DNA of 64,000 nt from Ziziphus jujuba (taxonomy: Eukaryota; Streptophyta; Magnoliopsida; Rosales; Rhamnaceae), in the NCBI RefSeq assembly GCF_031755915.1, contig NC_083388.1:25637001-25701000 (forward strand), written 5' to 3'. A model generated the notes under the pieces. It did not search any database. It was not told where the DNA came from and saw only the letters and a list, made by a program, of their open reading frames with translations. This document shows, in pieces, positions 1 to 13,123 of this stretch. Position numbers and translations under genes: made by a program. Each line of letters begins with the position of its first letter. Positions within the stretch are counted from its first letter, which is position 1.

Positions 1-148
1 GTTCTTTAGATAAAGACAAGCCTAGTTGCTGGCTGCTGTAATGCTGAACTGGAGTCTCTAGGATGTGATCACATACACCAATAAATATTGACTTGCTAAG
101 GTGTCATTATGAGTTCAACTGACTATTATTGCTGTTACCAATTGACAG

Positions 149-3055
149 TATGACAACTACCCGTTCAAGAATAGAAACTTCAATTCCTCGCAAGCATGGA
201 CCTGCTATTGCTGGTTATGAGTCGGTACTTCTTCTTCTTCTTCTTCTTTTCTTTTGTAACTTATTTTCCTTGGCTTCAAAGTAATGTTGAACTGCCCCGA
301 CTTATTGTATACTTAGAAGTTATTTAGGCTTCACTGACACCTTCCTATCTATTACAGGCTTTGAACAAGTTCTTTGAGAATGTGTTACAGGTGAGCTCCA
401 TTTGAATTGTGCTACTCGAGCACCTAATTTCTGTATTTGTTATGTCAGGTCCTGAAAATCTGACTTATGTGGCCATGTCTTTTAGGCTTTCCTGAAGCAT
501 GTGGATTTCAATGTTGTTCGATGTGCTGTTATTGCTAGCCCAGGTTTCACAAAGGTTGGCATTAAGTCATAAAACTTTATTTCAGTTCTATAGTAAAATT
601 TCTAGTTGTTATTTTTCTATTTAATAAACCTTAAAATAGAAACATATGGAATTTCTTTAAAAGTTTTTAGTATAGAAAAATTATATGACATGACAGCATT
701 GCTGCATTTTATGTGTTTCAGGATCAGTTTCATCGTCATTTGTTGTTGGAGGCAGAAAGAAGACAGCTGAGAGCTATTATTGAGAACAAGTCGCGCATAA
801 TTCTTGTGCATACAACCTCAGGTTACAAGTAAGGTCATACTTATGCATGTTGTTTCTCGCAACTATTGGACATGAGGTTACAAGTATGGTCGTGCTTATG
901 CATGTTGTTTCTCACAACTGTTGGACATGCCATCTGTCCTTCTCCACATGCTGATTGCATAATTTAGTTGATGGAATCCTATAATTTAGAAGATATAATT
1001 ACTTTCTTTTAACATTATGTACTGTATTATGGACTTCTAGGACATTCATTTTGTTTTGACTCTGGCAGTTTTCTGTCCAACATCTATGTGCATTTAAATG
1101 ATCCATTTACGAAATGCAATTTGTTTGTTGTGGTTTGCCACTATCTGTCACTTTGGCTTGCAGTTTCACTATGTTTGCATTTTATAAAGTGAGTTTCTTA
1201 TTTTCCTAAAATCTTGATTTTTAACTATTTAATTAAGTTTCATGTTGCCCTGATTGAACTGGTAGACCTCATAAACAACCAAAATTTTGATTGTGTCAAT
1301 ATGTCTTGTTTTATATTATTGTTTGACATCAATTCCACTAAACAGGCATAGTTTGAGAGAGGTCCTAGATGCCCCAAATGTGATGAATATGATCAAAGAT
1401 ACTAAAGCAGCGCAAGAGGTACTATACCCAATTTGGTTTTCATTTTCTGGTTGTATCCTTTTTTTTTAATATAAAAAAAAAAAAAAATTCTAAATGATGG
1501 TGATAATCTTCTTAGGCATTCTTCTTGTTGTGCTTGTTTTTTATGTATTCAAATGCTTGTTACAGTATACTTTGTATTATGTAAGTTTATTCACCCCTTG
1601 ATGGCACTTTACCTTCTTTTCCACAGGTTCGAGCTCTGGATGATTTCTTCAGCATGCTTTCAAATGTTAGGTTCCTTCTTCTTCTTTTTTTTTTTTTTGT
1701 TTGGGTGGGTTGGGGTGGGTATTGCTCAGTATTTTATCAAGAAATGCTTTAAATTGAGAAGTCAATTCACCTATGGACGATGACTGCAAGTCAATTTTGT
1801 TAAGTAGGTTAACAATGCCAGACATAGAGGGTTAAGTTTTCCTCAAGGTCATACTCATCCATCATACTTGAAAATCTCAAGTTCATACATATATCAGCAC
1901 GACTTTAAGTCATTCAATATCTTAAACCATAAATAGTATTTGGCCCTATGGCAGTTCTATAAGATTACTTCTTTGTAGGTGGTCTAAATCCACCACCAAT
2001 ATTCCATGTCTACTCTTCTGCATCATCCGAGCTGCTTTTACTTCAAGGGCTGCATATTCTTCATTTCCTTGATATTATATTGTTATTTCTCATTTTCTCT
2101 TTGTTTTATGCGTTACTCGATTAATTAGATTTTTAGTAATGAACTATCTGCAAAGATATATGTGTGTTGCTCGATTAATTAGATTTTCAGTAATGAACTA
2201 TCTGCAAAGATATATATTGTAGATTGTAAATAAATTACTCTTGGTAATTAGCAGGATCCAGCTCGTGCATGCTATGGGCCAAAGCATGTCGAGGTTGCCC
2301 ATGAACGAATGGCTGTCCAAACACTTCTTATCACGGATGATTTGTTCAGGTTAGAAGTAATGGATAGTTCTAAGTTTGGGTGTCTGTGCAGGCTAAAGTG
2401 TGATATTAATTGTATTAATTGCTTACTAACAAATTCTCTGTTACGTGGTTACTTAGTCTGTGTTTGCTGTACCTTAGCTTCTTCATAATTTTCATCTTTA
2501 GTTGAATTTTCCTCATAATTTATTAATCCATCATTGATGGCAAAGGCCAGAAATAGATTTTGATTCTAAACGATGAGGGAAACTTTTTCATGCATGCCTA
2601 TAATTTTAATTTTAGTTCACACAAGCAATTATTCGAGATGAAGCTTCTAGATTACTGTGCTTTTATTTTCTTACCATTAACTGGTCTTGAATCCTTATAC
2701 AACAGTTAAAAGAGATAATGAAATTTTTTTTTTAAAAATAAGAGTTTCTGGTGGACAGGAATGCTGATATAGCTTCCAGGCAAAAATATGTCAATTTGGT
2801 GAACTCGGTTAAAGATTCAGGTGGTACTGTTCATATATTTTCATCAATGCATGTCTCAGGAGAACGTGAGTATTATTTTATCTTTACCCTATATTTTAAT
2901 GCCTCTTAACTGCTTTGCTTGACAATTTCTCAAGATTTCATTTTCATTCTGAATCAACCTTATGATCATATGATTGAACAGAACTAGCGCAAATAACTGG
3001 CATTGCAGCGATTCTTCGTTTTCCTCTGCCAGACCTGGAAGATATAGAGATGTGA
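149..3055 (+). CDS. PEL1: PELOTA (Dom34) ribosome-rescue factor, 3' part; gene begins upstream of the window
   Basis: Nine exons with GT-AG borders are visible: 149-224, 358-390, 486-554, 722-828, 1346-1418, 1627-1665, 2255-2349, 2759-2865 and 2982-3055 (TGA). They join in frame to about 223 residues covering the central and C-terminal eRF1-like domains. Conserved pieces include [64 protein letters not shown] and the terminal [12 protein letters not shown]. Dom34/Pelota with Hbs1 is known to bind stalled ribosomes with an empty A site and trigger subunit dissociation in no-go and non-stop decay; unlike eRF1 it lacks GGQ. The N-terminal Sm-like domain is missing only because the window starts inside an intron. 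The extreme C-terminus is acidic (DLEDIEM), as usual for the family. Nothing in the visible part is broken. The call is secure; isoform number is not. Confidence 0.95.
820..929. repeat. 55-bp tandem duplication across a PELOTA exon-intron border
   Basis: Units 820-874 and 875-929 differ at only a few bases. Each begins with the last exon bases and the 5' splice site (AGGTTACAA followed by GTAAGG in unit 1 and GTATGG in unit 2). The donor is therefore duplicated inside the intron. Confidence 0.9.
2110..2215. repeat. 54-bp tandem duplication in a PELOTA intron
   Basis: Two nearly identical units, about 2110-2163 and 2164-2215, each contain CTCGATTAATTAGATTTT and GTAATGAACTATCTGCAAAG. They lie within the intron before the 2255 exon and have no coding effect. 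Confidence 0.9.
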
Positions 3056-4125
3056 TGAAAACATACGTTTGACAAAGCATCCCTCTTACCATTTGGCGAT
3101 ATAATGTATACATTGATAGGTTCAGAGCAGACATAAAACAAGAAAAACTTTTGTCCCCGTCCGGAAAAAAATATATATATATATATATATTTTTTTTTTT
3201 CCAGTTGTATTAATTTGTGAATGATGAATATTATATTGTATGTGGGTTCTGAGGACCCCGTTGGCTAATGACCTTCAAGATGTAACATTATTCTATTGCA
3301 TACAATGGATCCCTTTTCTTACTGTATATTCCAAATAAAAGAGGTTGAAACCAAAATATCAAGTTTTAAGCGAAAAAGGATGTGTTTGTGTGTAGATGAG
3401 TGAATGAACAGAAGAAAATCACTAAATGTTAGCTATCTATATAAATTTGCTACTGCCTCACACAGATGATCCGAAGAGAATCTGTAGACATCCTGGGATT
3501 ATTCTCAATTGAAATCCAAACAAAGAAAGGTAATTATATTTTACATTTCAATTGGATTTTGTGTAGCAAGGTTCTGATTGTAGATGGAGGCTTAGATCTT
3601 CTAGTGGATTTTATATAAAATGAATAGTTCATTTCTCAAAGGCTTGAATAGGCCTTAGGAGTATGTTCTGTGGGCGAGAAAAGCGTTGTTGATTGGACAA
3701 AAATTTACCACCCTAACTCTTTGGACGTCCAAGTACAACTTTGAACATGGTCCTAGTGATGTCAAACTTAATACATGTCCACACACTAATTCAACTTGTT
3801 TCCACCCCTTTTTCAAGCTCAACTTCTTGGATAAAATAGTACTACTCTCTAACTTAATACAAAAGTTTGTGGTCAAAACGTTAAACACGCAAACATCTGC
3901 CATTTTTGTCAGCTAGTCCTAAATAGCCATTAATTCGAAACCTTAGCACGGCCAAATAAGTAGTAGTTTCATATTCGGTATAAATTGGGATGCAGAAACA
4001 ACTCGGAAGCTAACACAGGAATATCTTGGCATTGTGGATTTCTTCTTAACTAGGTGGTTGTTTGGCCGGCCAGTAAAGTGGAAAAAAGTATTGAACTTGT
4101 AAGAAATAAAACAGAGCAAAAGTTA
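3056..4125. other. PELOTA 3' UTR and intergenic spacer
   Basis: No supported gene. A (TA)n run followed by poly-T lies at about 3171-3202. AT-rich sequence with AATAAA-like words around 3335-3345 could serve PELOTA polyadenylation. The rest leads into the sugar-transporter promoter. The open frames at 3655-3916 overlap on opposite strands and look like chance ORFs. Confidence 0.6.
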
Positions 4126-4134
4126 TTATATAGA
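4126..4134 (+). promoter_or_regulatory. Candidate TATA box of the sugar transporter gene
   Basis: TTATATAGA lies 96-104 bases upstream of the ATG at 4230, leaving room for a short 5' UTR. Position and composition only; no transcript evidence is available. Confidence 0.4.
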
Positions 4135-4229
4135 AATGTTTTCCTCATCTTGATTTCCATAGATTAGAAAGGGAGTTCCTTTCATTTTATCAAATATTTG
4201 TCGGGAGCTAAGCAGATTTTGAAAGAAGA

Positions 4230-6199
4230 ATGGCAGGAGGAGGAGTTGTTATTGTAGGTGGAGGGAGGAAGTATGATGGTGGAATAACTTTCTTTGTGGT
4301 GATCACTTGCATAGTTGCTGCCATGGGAGGTCTCATCTTCGGTTATGATCTGGGAATCTCAGGTTGGAAATGCAATTATGAGACCAAACAAAATCGGTTT
4401 TCAAGTTTTTTTTTTTTTTTTTTTTTTTTTTTTCCCCAGCTTCTCAAGTTTTATGAAAACATAGAATGCAATATATTCATATACATTTTTATGTATATAT
4501 ATTGTTTGCAGGAGGGGTTACTTCAATGGAAGATTTCCTAAAGAAGTTTTTCCCATCAGTTTACAACAAAATGAAAGACGAAACAAATGATGCTAACCAG
4601 TACTGCAAATTCGACAGCCAGCTGCTTACATTGTTCACTTCTTCCCTCTATGTTGCAGCACTGGCAGCTTCATTCTGTGCTTCTGTCGTGACAAGGTCAT
4701 TTGGTCGAAAAACATCGATGTTGATTGGGGGTTTGGTGTTTCTTATTGGCTCTATACTAAATGGTGCTGCTTTAGACATTGAAATGCTCATAATTGGTCG
4801 CTTATTACTTGGAGTAGGAGTTGGTTTTGCTAATCAGGTACATATATATATATATATATATATCACTTTCATGGATATGTCATTTTTATATGTTTCACTT
4901 ATTGAAGTTGAAATCTAACGTGAATTTGCAGTCAGTTCCACTTTATCTATCAGAAATGGCACCACCAAAGGTCAGGGGAGCTCTCAACATAGCTTTTCAA
5001 ATGGCCATTACGCTTGGAATTCTAATAGCGAATTTCGTGAACGTTGGCACAGCAAAAATAAAGAGTGGATGGGGATGGAGACTCTCCTTGGCTCTAGCTG
5101 CTGTCCCTGCAGTGATGATGACAATTGGATCAATCTTTCTACCTGACACTCCAAATTCAATCCTTGAAAGAGGCAATATTGAGGAAGCAAGGAAAATGTT
5201 GAAAAAGATTCGTGGAACCGAGAATGTGGACGAAGAATTCCATGACTTGATCGAAGCTTGTGTGGCCGCAAAGAAAGTTGAACATCCATGGAAGAACATA
5301 ATGCAGCCAAAATATAGACCTCAGCTTGTGATATGCATACTTGTTCCTTTCTTCCAACAGTTCACTGGTATCAATGTGATAATGTTCTATGCACCAGTAC
5401 TGTTTAAGACTTTAGGTTTTGGAAGCAATGCCTCTCTTATGTCTTCTGCTATCACCGGTACTGTCAATGTCTTTTCCACAGTAGTTTCCATTGTGTGTGT
5501 TGACAGGTTTGGAAGGAGGTTTTTGTTCCTTGAAGGCGGCTTACAAATGTTTATTTGTCAGGTAAACATTGTAACTTCATATGCAAGGAAAAAAAAATAA
5601 AAAATAAAAAAGTAAAGTTTTGCATAATGATTAAAATTTTAGACCATGTTGAATGTTGTTAAAGTTTTGCATAATGATTAAAATTTTAGACTATGTTGAA
5701 TGTTGTGACTATATATGTAAGATATATTTTGTAGGTATTGGTAGCAGTCATGATAGGAATGAATTTTGGGACCAGCGGAGAAGGATCTTTATCGACAAGT
5801 CAAGCGGATATACTATTGTTCTTGATCTGTGCATATGTAGCAGCGTTTGCATGGTCTTGGGGACCATTGGGTTGGCTGATACCAAGTGAAATATGTCCTC
5901 TAGAGATCAGATCAGCAGCACAAGCTATCAACGTCTCTGTAAACATGTTATTTACCTTCATAGTTGCTCAGGTTTTCCTTTCCATGCTTTGCCACCTGAA
6001 GTTTGGACTTTTTTTCTTTTTTGCTGGTTTTGTAGTTCTTATGACAGTTTTTATTTTCCTATTCATGCCGGAGACCAAAAATATACCCATTGAAGAGATG
6101 AATAAAATATGGAAAGCACATTGGTTTTGGGGAAAGTATATTCCTGATGAGGTTGGCACCAGTAACAATGATGTTGAGAAAATAAGTAGAGTTGTATAA
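4230..6199 (+). CDS. STP-family hexose/H+ symporter (HEX6-like)
   Basis: Four exons, 4230-4362, 4512-4837, 4932-5561 and 5735-6199, join in frame to 517 residues, the usual STP length. The protein is a 12-helix major facilitator of the plant plasma-membrane monosaccharide/proton symporter family, importing hexoses from the apoplast. Visible signatures are [18 protein letters not shown] near the start, RSFGRKTSM after helix 2, [41 protein letters not shown], the helix-7 [43 protein letters not shown] and [11 protein letters not shown] near the C-terminus. The usual loop motif P-E-S-P-R-x-L is here [11 protein letters not shown], as in HEX6-like members. Exon 1 ends in a split GGV codon typical of STP genes. 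A long poly-T sits in intron 1 and a TA run in intron 2. Substrate range cannot be read from sequence. No defect seen. Confidence 0.95.
5613..5706. repeat. 47-bp tandem duplication in transporter intron 3
   Basis: Units 5613-5659 and 5660-5706 differ at a single visible position (GACCATG versus GACTATG). The repeat is intronic. Confidence 0.95.
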
Positions 6200-6889
6200 G
6201 AGCTCAAAATGTATATCGGTTATTTTATTATTATTATTATTATTATTTTGAATAGTAGAATTTATATTGAAGTTTTAAAGTAATTTAGTTAATTGTGGTC
6301 ATAGATACATTTCTCTTTTTGACATGCTCTAGTATTTGGAATGCCATGGCTTAGCCCCTTTTTTTTTTTTTTTTTTTTTTTTTTGGGGGTTTATTTTTAT
6401 TTCTTTTTCTACTTAGTTTTAGTACACATTAATTCCTGTTTCTTATAATGAAAAAAGCAAAACAAAAAATGAATTTTGTAATGTTCTTAATTCAAATTTC
6501 TTTTTAGCAAAGCCAAGTTTGATTTATCATATTCACAAAGGGATTGTGAAAATGGTTTTTAGTAATTCAAGTGGCATGAGGATATTTGATAAAATAGTAA
6601 AAAACTTATACTTTTGACAACATGAAAACGATACATTTAGCAACATATATCTAACAATATAAATGGTAAATAAAAAAATAATAATAGGTAAATACCAAAA
6701 AGGTGCACAAACTTATGTGTGTTATTAAAACAAATCTAAAAATGTGTAATATTCATTTTAAAATTTACAATTATTAAAAAAATAATAATAATAATAAACG
6801 AGCTTTTAGAAAAATAAAATAAACAAATAAAAGAAACAGCGGAGCCGCTTTCTTGATACGAAGCTCTTTCTTCTCCGTATTGGCCGTTA
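6200..6889. other. Spacer between transporter and insertase genes
   Basis: Contains the transporter 3' UTR with an (ATT)n microsatellite at about 6221-6249, a long poly-T near 6358-6384, and AT-rich sequence up to the insertase ATG. No gene is supported. The last 60 bases, rich in CTTTCTTCTCC, are probably the 5' UTR of the next gene. Confidence 0.6.
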
Positions 6890-9800
6890 ATGGCGACGTT
6901 GAAGCTGTTGTCCCACCTGCGACGTTCTCAGCCGACTTCATACCTCTACACTCTCTCCCACTTCCATATTTCTGATACCATCTCTAACCCTCTCTCGCCT
7001 CCTTCACTCGTTCGCACACCTCACCTCCCATCTACCAGCCCCGGCAGCTTGCTCCCGGCGGCTCTCGGTTTTCTCCACCGGCGATCTCTTTCCACTCGCT
7101 CCGAAGATTCCTCCGACCTCCCACAACTCAGCGGCTTCGGCACTGATTCGCTCACTGACTTGACCGAGTTAGCAACCGAGTCGGAACTCGTCAGTAGCGG
7201 CGATGACTCGATCCTTCCTGTTGGGACTGTGATTTCAATGCTTGATGGATTCCACGACCTTACTGGTTGGCCCTGGTGAGTGTTAATTTCCAATTTCCCA
7301 ATTTTTATTTATTTATTTATTTTATCTTAGAAGAAAGGGATTAAAAATTTGATCTTTAGTATTAAATTTCTATGCCCTGGTGATTTTTTTGTGTTTGTTT
7401 TGTAAATGGGTTTTGATAAAAATTTTCCAATTTCATATTTTGTTTACTTTTTTATTGTTGCTTTTAAGTAATTCTTTGTGAAAATTTTTAGGTGGATTGT
7501 CATTGCCTCTTCTACTTTGGCTCTCAGAGTTACTATGCTTCCTCTACTTATCTTGCAACTTAGAAAGTTGAAAAGGATTGGAGAGCTATTTCCTAAATGT
7601 CAGTCTATTACTTCCACTTCAGTTTTTGTTTTTGTCAATGAAGGAAATCGTTTCCTTTTCAATATGTTTATCTCTGTATTAGCCTAGAATGAATTTTTTA
7701 TTTGAATTTTATATGCATTTCTCATAGTGCCTCCTCCATTGCCGCCACCTCTCTCAGGAAGGAGTTATATTGATCAAATTTCACTCTTTCGTAAGGAAAG
7801 GAAAGCAATTGGATGTCCCTCATTTCTATGGTTCCTCGCATACATCTCTGTCCAGGTAATTCTCTATATATTCAGCAGGTTTAGGATTGATGATGTAGGG
7901 CAATAGCTTTTTGAAAGTGAAAATGACAGTTGTATCCCAATAAACCAAAATACTAGACATATACTTGAGAACCAAGGTTGGGCGGTTAGTAACTGACTGG
8001 AGATTTTGTATATATCAATGTTGCATACTATTAATATGAAGTTTTTAGAAAGGAGACAGCCCTGAGCTTTTTAACTTTTGAAAGTTCAATCCTCTTATTT
8101 CGTTTTGTTAAAAAAGTCCTCTTTTGAGAACTGCCTGCTATTTTTCAAAGAACTAGCCTGTTGTTTTATGACACAAGATAAGATTTAGCTGTAAATGCTT
8201 TTCAGTTACAAAAATGCACTAAGACTATACTTTCTTGAATAAATATACTACAAAAATATTGTATTTCTGCAGAAACGTCAAAGTCTATCTGATGTGAAGT
8301 GAATTTCTATTAATATTTTTTCTTCTGTCATCAATAAATCTGCAGGTCCCAGGCTTTCTCCTGTGGATGATTAGCATCCGAAGAATGTCGCTGGATCATC
8401 ATCCTGGGTTTGAATTTGTAAGACATCAACATACTTATGATAATATATATACATGATTGAATTTTAAACATGGCGACTTTATTGACGAAACCATTATGAA
8501 AATTTTAATGCTAGTTTTGACTTCTTGTCAATTCATTGTTGAAGATAAAAAAGTTTTTCTTATGGAGCTGCTTTTTCTGGAAACTTCTTTATAACTTTCA
8601 CTATTTTACATAATGGTGTTATCAAACTTAGTTGACCATGTAACATGTTCTTAGTTTTTGATAGCCATTCATCAATTCATTTTTCAAGTGATGAAAGCAG
8701 ATCAAACATTAAAGTTCTGCTGCATTTATTTCAGGGTGGTGCTTTATGGTTCCAGAATTTAACTGAATATCCTCATGGAGTTTTAGGCCCCATATTTCCT
8801 TTACTGATTGCTGGTTTACATTATGCAAATGTTCAGGTACCTTACTATGTACTTCATCTCGTTGATAAATTTAGTTTAAATTATATATGTGTGCACTTGA
8901 CCGTTCTTTTTGGCCCTAGGGGTGTCTACAGTTAAATCCGTAAGAAATCCTTACTTTACAGAGAGGATGCTGTATGCCATTCCCCATATGTGTCTTTGAT
9001 CATATTGTAATACAATTTTGTGCAGAACCCATAGGCCAACTAATAAACAAAATTGCAAAGACCAAGTATAAATGAAAATAGTCCAATTCTTCAAGCTCAA
9101 AAAACTTGGATTTCTCTACTCAATTAGATAAGAACTTTTAGAGTGTTTGGGTAAGGGTAGAACCTGCTTGTTAAGTTAGGCATATAGCATAAGCATCTTT
9201 CTTTTCAGTTGCCTTAAGGGCACTTTGGCTTTTTCTTTTTGTTGCCTGACAATTTCTTCTGAGATTAAATTTATTATAACACATTCTATGCTAGTAGACC
9301 AGAGCATGTTTTAAAGAGCCACAACAGTTCTAGTTAATTAATTATTGTAGCTGATTATTGTTTGATCAACTTATTCAGAATTCTTTTCGGAAATCTTCAG
9401 TTGGAAAAGGAAATGATCTGTTTGACTTATTGTTAAAGGTAAGTAATACTATGTTGTTTATGAGTTTCAATAAGAATGCCATCTTGTCACTTTGTTATTA
9501 TAATTTTTTTTTATCCCTTAATATTTGTCAAGATTCATCTTATTGTGGTTGAATATTTATATTTTTGTGGTAGGTATGGTGCTTGAATGTACACGATGTA
9601 GAATGTGTATTCTCACTAATTAGTTGAGTTGGAACAAAAATTTTTAACTTGTCAAAAGTAATTTATGTCATGTGAATGATTGGAGATGTCACTCTTGTTG
9701 CAGTACTACAAGTTCTATTTGGATTGCTTGACGCTGCCTATATTCTTTATTGGTTACTGTGTTCCCCAGGTAATTTAATATTTTATTTTATGACATTTGT

Positions 9801-12249
9801 GAATTTTAGTGTTTGTTATATTGGAATATATATCTAAATCTTTGAAAACAGTTTTCATCACAATTTTAAAATTTTTTTATAAATCTACTCTGCAGGTTAC
9901 TAAAAACCATGCCCATCCTGGTGTAAAAAAATAAATAATACTTCTCTCACTGCATCTTCAAGTTCCTAGTAGTTTTGATGGTATCATAGTAGTTTGATTC
10001 CTTGTTTACTTTCTAATTTTTTCATAGGTTACATTTTCAAAACCTTGGATTAATTTGTCATATAATTCAATTTATATTTGCTTCAAAAAACTGATAGACC
10101 TAGCTCCTTAGTTAGGACCCATTTATTGTGTAAACTTAGATGCCACTACCAAAATGTTATAATTCATTAGGAAATTAAAAAGAGAAAAATATATATTTCC
10201 TAACTCTTATTGCATTATTTGACAGTAAAGTTTCCACTTTTCTACTTCCATGCCTGGCAAAAAGTTACAACCTTACATATCTATATTATTTTGCAGGGAA
10301 GTCTAGTCTATTGGGTTACCAATAGTTCACTAACTCTTATTCAGGTAATCATTGCACTATTTTCCTTTTTTTTCATATTTCTCAAGATTTTGAATGAACT
10401 TGGCACTCTGGGTTCAAGATTTCCATGTTCATTTGGGATTAGCTCCTCAAACTTGATTTTCAAATCAAGACACCTGCTTTTATATTAGAAGTGAAATATC
10501 TTTCTTGGTAGTTTACCTATGGATCATTCTCTGCACACTGTCTATTATGGTTTACTGAGATATACAACAAAAGCGAACATTGTCAAAAACTTTATCTCTT
10601 TAACAAAACCTTTTGCGCATGGAGTTCTACAGAGGCCATCATGTAAAAGTCCCAAATATGACATTATAATACCAATTTTCTGATATCATGCAATGCATAA
10701 TCAACTTTTGCAGCAATTGACACTCAAACATCCTGCTGTACGTGCAAAATTGGGATTACCTGACAAAGTTGATCGTAGAGAAGCTTCAGATTCTGAGAAG
10801 ATGAGCACTTCTGTATTGACACCAACTAGTACACCCAAAAAACTGAAACAAGTATCTGTCCAAGACCTGTCCCCTAAAGAACTGCTAGCGGTGAGTGAGT
10901 ATGACTACAAAACTTTCTTTGTTAATGTCAGGCGTCCCTAGAGGTTTTCTTATATGTTTATGGTGTTGTTGACAGCTTTCAGTCCAACTCTTGTCAAAAG
11001 GACATAGCGAAAGAGCAATTCCTTTGCTGAGGTAATTGCTGCTTTTAGCATAAAATAGTTTTCTGTAGATATCAATTAGCAGTTTTGACCATATCTGCTA
11101 CACTGAATTAGTAGTTCTTTTCTCTATAAGGTTGGCACTTGACAAGGACCCTGACTATGTGAGAGCTTTGACTGTCATGGGTCAGACTCTATTGCAGAAA
11201 GGGCTACAAGCAGAGGCTAGTGAGTACCTAGAGCGTGCTATTTCCAAGGTCTGAGTTTATACTTCCCTTTCCATCATTTTCGCATGTTACACTTACCTCC
11301 ACTCCATACGGGTTGATTTAACCTTCTTTGTGACAATTGATTTGCTTGCAACCATAAGAGTTCAAGGTAGCACTACATGTCTTTCCGACTGCATCAGATA
11401 AATGAGCATACCTTATTTTCTTTAATTTGACTCATGCTTATGGATAACTATTAGGATATCTCTTATATTTCACATTTTGCTTCTATAGTTTTTCTTTTAA
11501 TAACTGTTTCCATGCTTGTTTCCTTTGTTTATTCACTTCTCTTAGCTGCTTTGTTGCTTCTCTTCAGCTCCTTCATGCTGCCCATCCTACAGAATTGGAG
11601 GACATTGATCTTTTAATTCTTGCATCTCAATGGGCAGGTGTTGCCTACACTCGGCAGGTGCATCATCTTTTTTTATGGCTTCTTTAGAATAGAAGACATT
11701 TGATACACTTTAACTTAAATTTCATCTGTATGCAAAGAAAGTATAGAATCTACAGGAAGAAGTATACTCGGGTGCTTAGAATTCTTCTTGGTGCTCTAGT
11801 TCCAGAATTGGGACAAGGCCATGCAGCGTCGTGTGCACCTCTGAAAGCCATGTTTCTCATTTTCTTTCTCGTTGTGTAAGGCAGGGAAAAATTGCAGAAG
11901 GACTAGTACACCTTGAAAGAATTGCAAAAATTCAAGAGCCCGAGGAACCATTGAGCAAAGCCCATTATTTTGATGGGTTGTTATTGCTTTCCAGGTAGTA
12001 AAAGGAGTTACCCAACTTTTCCTCTCTGACTAGATCATGCTGTTTTCTTCCTGTGCTGTTGGCCATTAATAATTTGTAACTTCTGTTTTCAGTGTTTTAT
12101 ACAACGAAGGTCGCCGAGCTGAAGCTGCAAAGTATCTTCGGTTGGCTGCTGCTTATAATCCTGCGTTCAATGAGTACTTGGAGCAATGTGAAAATGATGA
12201 TGGCACTCTTGTCAGTGATCTTGTAAGCAGTAGGCGAGGAGATTATTGA
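6890..12249 (+). CDS. Oxa1/YidC-family membrane insertase with C-terminal TPRs (ALBINO3-like 2 / OXA2 type)
   Basis: Fourteen exons: 6890-7275, 7492-7598, 7728-7855, 8346-8417, 8735-8836, 9379-9438, 9704-9769, 10297-10344, 10714-10890, 10976-11031, 11131-11248, 11568-11657, 11885-11994 and 12093-12249. They join in frame to 558 residues. The N-terminus (about 1-110) is Ser/Thr/Arg-rich with few acids, as in an organellar transit peptide. The Oxa1 core follows at about 125-325 with hydrophobic segments around WIVIASSTLALRVTMLPLL, FLWFLAYISVQVPGFLLWMI, FPLLIAGLHYANV and PIFFIGYCVPQGSLVYWV. A linker and TPR-like helices (LSVQLLSKGHSERAIPLLRL, DPDYVRALTVMGQTLLQKG, LYNEGRRAEAAKYLRLAA) fill residues about 370-558. 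Oxa1 proteins insert organelle-encoded membrane proteins; the TPR-bearing OXA2 subfamily in plants is linked to mitochondrial respiratory-complex assembly, although databases often call it chloroplastic. Organelle assignment here is therefore uncertain; the family is clear. Confidence 0.92.
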
Positions 12250-12980
12250 GTCGGCTCCAAAGAATAGAAAATCCAACTTTCCTGGTTTCCTAATTATTGA
12301 TTGGTAAACCAGGAATAAAATCATTGATGTACCATATTAAATTAATAACTTTTTTACTATTGATTGTGAAATTAGATTTGTAATCCCGTAGAGAAAATAA
12401 GATATTTATTTCAGTTGCATGTCAAGGGCCTCAGCATTGGGGGAATAAGGCGAGGATTTACTGACTAGGCGCCCACAGAATCAAAATTTCAATTTAATTT
12501 CTTTGTTTTCTCAATTTCACTGTTTGGAAGATTAGTCATTCTTCTGTATGCCATATCATAATTTACTGATATGTGTTGGTATAAAAAATTAACTTAAAAC
12601 TGCTTATTCGTCATTTATTTTTAATTGTTACTTCTTTTTTTTTTTCTTCCCTAATGGGTCGATAAGGATGATAAAGCTATTCAAGGGTATAAATCTCATG
12701 GAGTATGCAAAAGCTTCCCAAGTGAGCGTCTCGCCAAGGGCCTTCTTTGAAACATATCTTTGGAACTCTATGTAGCGAAACTTACAGACTTACAGATAGA
12801 CATGAATAGGAACACATTCACATAAAATTCTTACTAGTATGAAGTTCAATACAGTAACAAATAGATTGAAAAATGCAATACAACAACAAAAAGATTAAAA
12901 AATAAAAAACCAACAACAACAGCAACAACAGATTGTCCGCTAGGTATACTAAACTTAACATGGCTAGCTCTTGATCGCTC
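12250..12980. other. Intergenic spacer between convergent genes
   Basis: Holds the insertase 3' UTR on + and the RLP 3' UTR on -. Features are an AT-rich stretch, poly-T at about 12632-12645, and a CAACAACAACAGCAACAACA run at about 12910-12930. No additional gene is supported. Confidence 0.6.
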
Positions 12981-13090
12981 TTAGGAAGGCAGTCGTCCTT
13001 GTCTTGGAAGTGCAGACTGGTTGCCTACAGGAATGATAATAACAAATGTAAATTTATCGTGTTTGATCAAAACCATATTGCGAGTGAAAA

Positions 13091-13123
<33 letters not shown>

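Noticed and set aside
4997..5357. - strand ORFs up to 100 codons over transporter exon 3
   Set aside because: Shadows of the real transporter frame.
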